Source of the DNA: Tolypocladium sp. Sup5 PDA-1
Taxonomy: Eukaryota > Ascomycota > Sordariomycetes > Hypocreales > Ophiocordycipitaceae
Assembly: GCA_000750105.3 (NCBI GenBank)
Contig: JPHH03000003.1
Coordinates: forward strand, 372,001-436,000
DNA: 64,000 bases
Direction: 5' to 3'
The position numbers were made by a program, and so were the translations under genes. This document shows, one piece after another, positions 58,562 through 64,000 of this stretch (its first letter is position 1; each line of letters begins with the position of its first letter). The notes below the pieces were generated by a model that was not told the origin of the DNA, searched no databases, and was given only the letters and a program-made list of their open reading frames with translations.

Positions 58562-59537
58562 CTGGTACATGTGGAATTCATCTGGTCCCTACTTCTCTTC
58601 GACGACAAGCGGCTCCACCAGGGTATCCCTGAGTCGGGTGCTGCTCTTTGGGTCAGCGTTGCTGGGAGCTTTGGTGGCATTGTAGGGGGTCGAGATGTGT
58701 ATCTGCTTTCCTACCGCTCTAGTGGTGTTATAGTAATGTTAATGTGTCAAGGATGGAACTCGCTTATTAAATGTCACCTTGGGCCCGGCTCCGGCGGGTG
58801 TTACCGATGTTATGGTTGCACGTTATGTCGAACCGCGCCAGAATGGCATATATTGGCCGCCCAGCGCCTCCATCTCATGATGCGTGCTCGGAAACCTACA
58901 ATCTCAGCTTCGCTCTGAAGTGTCTGACAACTCACAAAGGCAGTCGGCAATGCACGTGGTTATGTGTTTGTGGCTTTCGGTGAGCACCTTGGTGTTGATG
59001 CATCTGCTTCACTTACACGAGATGAGACGACGACATATGCGGGAGTCCAATTGGCAACTCGACAAGCATCGCTGACATTCAAATTGACACTCAGACATCA
59101 ATCGAGCGGACCCCTCCGAACGAATATAATAATCAACACACAATCCCATACGAACTTTGCGAAGGGCGTTGCAGACCAGGGTGCGCCTCGGCCGGTTCTC
59201 GCACAGTACGCCGCCCCCTGTTTGACAGTGCGGAGCACGCCGCCTCAGATGATAAATACCTCCACACCCACACCCTCTGGCCGCCAACGCCTGTACCCGA
59301 TATCCGTAAGGCTCCCACAGTGCACGAGGCAGCGCCCTCCTAAGCGTTATGGTCTCTGGTGGGGGAGCTGAGCGGTTCCGTCTCGCATTCATCGCGAAGC
59401 CCAGCTATAAAAGCGCCAAAGGCACCAGGTTTCCGTCCCTCTCGAAACCCATGGATCACGGGTTCATAACAAGGTGCAACATCCGTCAAAGGCGTCGTCG
59501 TTTGCATCCACCGCCGTGAGTCTGCGACGCGCAAATC
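58562..59537. other. Intergenic region
   Basis: About 1 kb between the APH gene and the bZIP gene, both plus strand. Open frames are short and without motifs. It should contain the APH 3' end and the bZIP promoter (TATAAAAGC at about 59405, about 130 nt upstream of the ATG, is a TATA candidate). Confidence 0.5.
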
Positions 59538-60712
59538 ATGGGCGACAAGTCATCACCATCATCAGCCCAGTCCGGCGCAAAGCCGCGGACGAGACAACGC
59601 GTTTACAAGGCGCCTCCGACACTGGACGTTCCAGACATTGAGCAGGATGCGGCGGAGAGGAAGCGCGTCTTGAATGTGCTGGCGCAGCGCAGATACAGTT
59701 GGTGATCCTGCCATCTCGACCCTCTGGAGACTGAGATGCTGACGAACGTCCAGGAGAGAAGAAGCGGCAACGTCGCTTAAAGGGCGGCCAGCAGATTGCA
59801 GGGCCTGTTCAAATGGACGCCGAGGAGCCGCTGTCTGCCGCAGAAGAAGAACTGGATGATGTTGTCGAGATTGGCTCAACTTCCTTCTCACCACCAAACG
59901 GCCCATGTATCGCCGGCATTGATCTTGGCCTCGGAGCCTGGGATCCGCTGAGTGATCCGACATTGTGCTCCATGATACCAGACTCGGGCGCGCTGCCCGA
60001 CTTCCTGGCGGACGATGCGTCAGGGGGCGAGGAGAGCCTCGTCCATTCACACTTCAATGCCTCCAGCGGCATGTCCGACATGTTCCCCGCCGTCTTCAGC
60101 TCCCCGTCCTCGTTTGACACAATGTCGAGCTCGTCGGCCTCCGACACGGCCTTCCCGGACAGCTATCTCCTGCCCGTGCACGAGCTGACGCTACTCCGCG
60201 CCATGCTGCGCATCGCCGCGCGCCTCGGCTGCAAGGAGCAGCTCTGGAGCCTCGACGCCGTCTCGCCCTTCAACAAGGGCGTCGCCACGCCCGACGCCCA
60301 GCTGCCCGTGCCCTGGCGGCCGACGCCCTCGCAGGTCCTCGTGCCGCACCACCCCCTGCTGGACTTCCTGCCGTGGCCCGGCGTGCGCGACCGCATCATC
60401 GGCATCCTGTCGCTGCCGGACGAGGCGCGGCCCCCCAACGCGACGGGCCCGCTGGCGCTCGTCAACTTTGCGTACGACTTTGAGGACAACGCCGAGGGCG
60501 TGCGCATCTACGGCGGGGATCCCTACGACCCGGCCTGCTGGGAGGTGGGACAGGTCTTCTTTGAGCGGTGGTGGTTCATCTTTGACAGGGAAATCATCGA
60601 CAACAGCAACCGCTGGCGGCGGCTGAGGGGAGCGCCTCCGCTGGCCGTCAAGGGGAGTGATGATGGAGGTGGGACACAAGTCAGCGAGATTGGGGCCGCG
60701 ATGGCTCTGTGA
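59538..60712 (+). CDS. bZIP transcription factor with DUF3425 domain
   Basis: Two exons, 59538-59697 and 59754-60712, give 372 residues. The intron splits the basic region, which reads ERKRVLNVLAQRRYREKKRQ (40-59) once joined: the NxxAQRRxR pattern is that of fungal bZIP proteins, with Ala-Gln in place of the classic Ala-Ala/Ala-Ser. The leucine zipper after it is short and irregular. The C-terminal DUF3425 domain has VPHHPLLDFLPWPGVRDRII, LVNFAYDFEDNAEGVRIYGG and WEVGQVFFERWWFIFDREII. This architecture belongs to a large fungal family of nuclear regulators, some tied to secondary metabolism or stress; targets here are unknown. It is convergent with the kinase gene. Confidence 0.87.
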
Positions 60713-60825
60713 TGGGCAGCAGAGGAGTTGTGGTTGTTTTTGTTTGGCGATTTGGCGTGCCGGGTGATTGTCGTACATGCACAACATTGCATGAGAATTC
60801 AGGGCACAGACGCATGATGGGAACG

Positions 60826-60831
60826 AATAAA
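60826..60831 (+). terminator. Candidate poly(A) signal of the bZIP gene
   Basis: AATAAA about 114 nt after the bZIP stop codon. Placement fits a polyadenylation signal, but transcript ends are unknown. Confidence 0.35.
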
Positions 60832-61069
60832 GGGTTTTTTCTGCTCTGTTCAAGTTCTTGCTGCTTGAGTTGCACCAAAGGGGCCCAATGTGTCAGACTG
60901 CCTCGTCTACATCATCCCCGCGTATTATAGAGCCCGCTTCACAAGTCTAATCCGTACTTTGTAAATCACCGGAACTTGCGATTTTTGTCTTGTGTTGCGA
61001 CATGAGCCGGCGACAAGTTGACAACGTGCAACAACATCTCAAGAACTCTCATCACGGATGGGTGCCCCC

Positions 61070-62107
61070 TCAGCACACCTGTTCAATGCCCGCCTCCCAC
61101 TCTAGGCCATTCAAGGCATCCACTACTCGCTCAGCAGTAGACAAGGTCCCGTCCCAGCAACCCTGGATAATCCTTCCACATGTGAGTTGGTCCACATTTG
61201 GGAACCTCGCTGTCTGAAACAGATGGTGCACTTCTTCCTCTTCTAAATCTGCATAGGGCTCTGTACCGACCATGATGAAGTATAAAACTGAGCCTAGGGC
61301 AAACACGTCATCCTCTTCCATCGCCTTGCGCTTCCAATTCCAACCTGGCGGTTGATATCTTGATCCAGGTGCAATGAGAGGGGCCGACCCAGAAATTGAG
61401 CAACCGGCGAAGTCGGCAATGTGGAGATCTAGTTGTGCATTCAATAAGAAGTTGCGTGGCGTGATATCGCAGTGAATGACCTCGGCCGCATGAACGACAG
61501 TTAATGCCCTTGCCGCTTGGACTGCCCACCGTCGTCGAACTTGGGCAGGAACGTGGTTTACGGCCCGGTCGCTAGTGGTCACTTCAGCAAGTTTTCTGAC
61601 ATACGCCTCGAGGCTTCCGTTCTCCAAGTGCTCCAATGTCAAGCAGCACAAATCCGGATCCCAGTTGACGAGCTTAGGGACGTAGGAGGTATTGTTGAGT
61701 CGCTTGTAGACTTCGGCCTCCGTTCGTACACGATGGCGGTTTTCCTCGTCATTCTTTTGGCAATAAGGATTCGACTTGGGGTACTTGACGATGTGACCTG
61801 ACGGAAGCAGTTCAATATGCGCCGTGCTCCCCTGACCGATCCATCTCCCTTTCGTAACATAGTATATGGTGCCATCAGGCACTTCGGCTGGGATTTGGAA
61901 GGCTGTGTCGGGCCAATTTGGTTTCTCTTTCCGTCGCCAGGGTCCTGGGATAGGCACATAAGTAAGCTGGCGTGGTCCTTCTGTGCGTGCCGTCTGTGGG
62001 TGTGTGTTAGGATATCGATCTCCAAATGTGGGAATGGAAGCGACTCTGACCTTGGGGTGCGTACCACGCTTCATGTTATCCCAAATGTGCTGCAGGATAG
62101 ATACCAT
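61070..62107 (-). CDS. Divergent fungal protein kinase-like protein
   Basis: One open frame of 345 residues from the ATG at 62107. Kinase features are a glycine loop KGRWIGQGSTAHIELL, candidate VAIK-type Lys108 (HIVKYPK), catalytic loop VIHCDITPRNFLL (HCD in place of HRD, Asp214 and Asn219 kept) and DFAG (232-235) in place of DFG. The C-lobe is short (EEDDVFALGSVLYFIMVG, PYADLEEEEVHHLF), so the domain is smaller than a typical kinase. HCD and DFAG occur in a group of expanded fungal kinases; activity is plausible but not certain. Codons 20-38 form a 57-nt in-frame segment (62050-61994) with GTCAGA donor, CTAAC and CACAG acceptor, so it may be an intron, giving 326 residues. Confidence 0.75.
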   Translation of the reverse strand: MVSILQHIWDNMKRGTHPKVRVASIPTFGDRYPNTHPQTARTEGPRQLTYVPIPGPWRRKEKPNWPDTAFQIPAEVPDGTIYYVTKGRWIGQGSTAHIELLPSGHIVKYPKSNPYCQKNDEENRHRVRTEAEVYKRLNNTSYVPKLVNWDPDLCCLTLEHLENGSLEAYVRKLAEVTTSDRAVNHVPAQVRRRWAVQAARALTVVHAAEVIHCDITPRNFLLNAQLDLHIADFAGCSISGSAPLIAPGSRYQPPGWNWKRKAMEEDDVFALGSVLYFIMVGTEPYADLEEEEVHHLFQTARFPNVDQLTCGRIIQGCWDGTLSTAERVVDALNGLEWEAGIEQVC

Positions 62108-62445
62108 TTAGGAACCTCGGCTACTTGACTGATGGTTCGCTTGTGCCTGGGAACCCGGATATATACTACGGCGCGCGTCCCGAATAGCTTCGACGGGCAA
62201 TATATGACGAGCTTGGCGGCCATATTATGCCTTTAGCCCAGGATAGTCTCCCCGTGGCGCCGAACTTCTTTCTCTACGTAAAAGGCCCTGATGGATCTCT
62301 ATCAGTCGCATCCCGACAAGCGTGCTACGACGGAGTACTAGGGGCGAGAGGTATCCATAGCCTATAGTCGTATAAGCAGTCGGAGCCACAATACGATAAC
62401 AAGGCCTATACACTCACGTTAATATACCACGGTGGCACCCTCAAA
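62108..62445. other. Intergenic region between divergent genes
   Basis: About 340 nt, AT-richer than coding DNA, no supported ORF. It probably serves as promoter for the kinase (-) and for the gene at 62446 (+). Confidence 0.5.
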
Positions 62446-63274
62446 ATGTATACTAGTTATCCGATACCACTACCTGCGCCTGGAGAACGACCTGGTTTTG
62501 CCATGACGCAGATCAAAACCTGGGGTCTGACTGGTGATGCCGATGCCTTTCGACAAGGAGCTGCTGCGTATCGGAACGGCAGGGACTGGGCAAAGCGACA
62601 GAGGGACGATGCGATTAAGCAAGCAAACGAGAGAGTAGCTGAGGCCGAAGCCGGTGCCTCTCCTTTTGGTGATGGTTTGGGATTGAGCTTCGCAAGCGAG
62701 GCGTCGGCTGGCGAAACGATCGCCACGAGCCAAGAAACGATCCTAGATCCCGCTTCCAACATAGCACCCTCTTACGAGTCTGAGACCGCGGCAGATGAAC
62801 TGTCGCTGGACGTTCGAGAATTCCGACCCGTCAAACGCACGAAATCACGTTCTCCGCGGAAGAAGCCGTAGGATGGCAAGATGTTTTCGCCCTCCCAGGA
62901 CCTCGAGGCAAAGACAAGACCCTCGGCATCTCCGTTGGGCTGTCAGGAGACGTGTGCGGATGCCGCCAGTTGAACTGTTATGACAAGAAGCTCTGCCATC
63001 TGGATGCTTTCCCGGGGTGCGGTGACGCCGAAGTCTGTGGCATTCCTTGTCGTTTGCGATGCCTACGTGTAATTACTGTGGTGGTTTGTAGTTGCGGTTT
63101 TGGTGGGCTTCGTGGTGGTCCCTTTGGTGATGACTGATGTGCTGGCCGTGGTCAAGAATGTACGGACTGTGCGCCACAGACACGACAAGTTTTGTGGCCA
63201 GTACGAATACTCGGAGTCTCGGACACTAAATTGGGCTCCTACTGTGAGGCCAAGGAACATGGAGACCACTTATT
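62446..63274 (+). pseudogene. Cys-rich protein gene, probably frameshifted
   Basis: The first frame opens with ATG at 62446 and runs 141 codons to TAG at 62869-62871 (KTWGLTGDADAFRQGAAAYR, RDWAKRQRDDAIKQANERV). Its last codons turn into basic low-complexity sequence, while the +1 frame becomes protein-like from about 62.83 kb: EITFSAEEAVGWQDVFALPG, then a Cys-rich block CGCRQLNCYDKKLCHLDAFP..CGDAEVCGIPCRLRC. A possible third piece (about 63165-63274: KFCGQYEYSESRTLNWAP ending TAT TAA) could follow an intron from a GTAATT donor near 63069. The switch lies between 62799 and 62868, too short for a normal intron, so a 1-nt indel (real or an assembly error) is the simplest explanation. No family is recognised; the end coordinate is tentative. 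Confidence 0.4.
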
Positions 63275-63624
63275 AACGTACTCGTACGTACGAGTACTAC
63301 GAAGTATGAGCCATTGCCGAGGGAACCATGGAGCTGCAAACCTGCAGGGGTGTTTAATTCGTGGAAAGCCGCAGTTTCTGGGGAAGATGGTGCTGACTTG
63401 AGTCATTCGTGACGCATATTTTCTACAACCCCAGTCAACGCCGACTTACACCATCCACCTCGTTGACGAACATGTTGCTCGTATATCTAAATATGAGGCT
63501 ATGAATCGCTCCCAAATGCAATGAATTAACCATTCCCACTTGCCATCAAACCATCAGCTCTCAATAGCATCTCCTCACAGCACAGCACAGCACAGCACAG
63601 CACAGCACAGCACAGCACAGCACA
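63275..63624. other. Intergenic region with dispersed motif and pentanucleotide repeat
   Basis: About 350 nt. It starts with a strong dispersed-motif cluster (ACGTACTCGTACGTACGAGT, 63277-63307 region) and ends with the CACAG repeat just before the GNAT start codon. No ORF is supported. Confidence 0.55.
63576..63622 (+). repeat. CACAG pentanucleotide repeat in the 5' leader of the GNAT gene
   Basis: About nine uninterrupted CACAG units ending two nucleotides before the start codon at 63625. Repeat length sets the immediate 5' leader, so it could affect translation; this is inference. Units are too short and identical for CRISPR. Confidence 0.8.
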
Positions 63625-64000
63625 ATGTCTGCACCATTCGCCCTCCTCACGAACGACCTCATCTTCCTCCCAACCCCAACCTCGGCCCACGTGCGCTCCT
63701 ACCGCGACCTCTTCCGCAAACTGCACGCAGACACCGCCTTCTGCGACGTGGCCTTTGGCGCGCACTTCCCGCCGCGGACGTGGACGGACGACGAGGCCAG
63801 GGACTTCCTCGTCAACCGCGACGCCGCGCTGCGCTGGGGCCGGAGGGGCATGGGCGACTTTGCGCTGGGTCTGCTGCCGGAGCACGGCAATGGCAAGTCG
63901 GCGTTTGGCGCGGTAAAGGGACGGTTGGTGGAGGGCGCAAAGGAGCATGTGCGCATCGTCGAGGGCGCAGACTTTGAGCGGCTGCTTCAGACGGACGCCG
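63625..64000 (+). CDS. GNAT-family N-acetyltransferase, N-terminal part (cut by window end)
   Basis: An open frame of 125 codons from the ATG at 63625 to the window edge, with no stop. It begins MSAPFALLTNDLIFLPTPTS, then YRDLFRKLHADTAFCDVAFG, FPPRTWTDDEARDFLVNRD and RRGMGDFALGLLPEH. This opening (small-residue strand, helix with LH.D..FC, PPRTWT, then GDFALGL strand) matches fungal GNAT proteins of the RimJ/RimL type. The acetyl-CoA-binding part lies outside the window, so activity and substrate cannot be judged. The ATG is directly preceded by the CACAG repeat. Confidence 0.68.
   Translation, partial: MSAPFALLTNDLIFLPTPTSAHVRSYRDLFRKLHADTAFCDVAFGAHFPPRTWTDDEARDFLVNRDAALRWGRRGMGDFALGLLPEHGNGKSAFGAVKGRLVEGAKEHVRIVEGADFERLLQTDA

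Noticed and set aside
63576..63622. CACAG array considered as CRISPR
   Set aside because: Units are 5 nt, contiguous and without spacers. It is a microsatellite in a eukaryote.
1..64000. tRNA genes
   Set aside because: I looked for GGTTCGAATCC-type B boxes with a matching A box and saw none convincing. A covariance-model scan would be decisive.

Overview
The window is nuclear DNA of a filamentous ascomycete. Genes have short GT-AG introns (about 45-70 nt for most, up to about 320 nt in the first gene), often with CTAAC-type branch points. The DNA is GC-rich and genes lie on both strands without operons. Several products (SreA-type GATA factor with two fingers, Clr2, Bre2, Nse1, DUF3425 bZIP) are typical of Pezizomycotina, and the protein style fits Sordariomycetes, probably Hypocreales. 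The genus is not determined. No rRNA, tRNA, intact transposon or CRISPR array was seen. All exon joins below were worked out by hand from splice signals, and the coding lengths of the assigned multi-exon models close in frame, except where a break is stated.

Layout. 0.1-1.7 kb: a two-RRM RNA-binding protein (-). 4.2-6.2 kb: TAH18 diflavin reductase (+), convergent with a membrane-anchored aspartyl-protease-like protein (6.9-9.8 kb, -) that lacks a normal active site. 9.8-17.5 kb: a 7.8-kb stretch without a recognisable gene. 17.6-19.7 kb: a secreted Ser/Thr-rich surface protein (+), convergent with a large F-box/WD/UIM protein (20.6-24.1 kb, -). 24.1-30.9 kb: a second long gene-free stretch.

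30.9-44.4 kb is dense and rich in chromatin and nuclear functions: a three-zinc-ribbon protein, Clr2 (heterochromatin silencing), Nse1 (Smc5/6 RING subunit), a single-pass membrane protein with an Ala-His repeat, Bre2/Ash2 (COMPASS H3K4 methylation) and the iron regulator SreA. 47.3-51.0 kb encodes a 1204-residue homeodomain/C2H2 regulator with five repeated C-terminal modules. 51.8-55.2 kb holds a conserved protein of unknown role and an allantoate-permease-type MFS transporter. The right end (55.3-64 kb) looks accessory: a Ser/Pro-rich protein interrupted by an in-frame TAG, an APH-fold phosphotransferase, a bZIP/DUF3425 factor, a divergent protein kinase, a probably frameshifted Cys-rich gene, and a GNAT acetyltransferase cut by the window end.

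The genes do not form an obvious pathway. The most striking noncoding signal is a family of short near-palindromic motifs (TACGGACTAC, TACGAAGTAC, TACGGAGTAC, TACGAGTACTCG) found more than twenty times, nearly always between genes.
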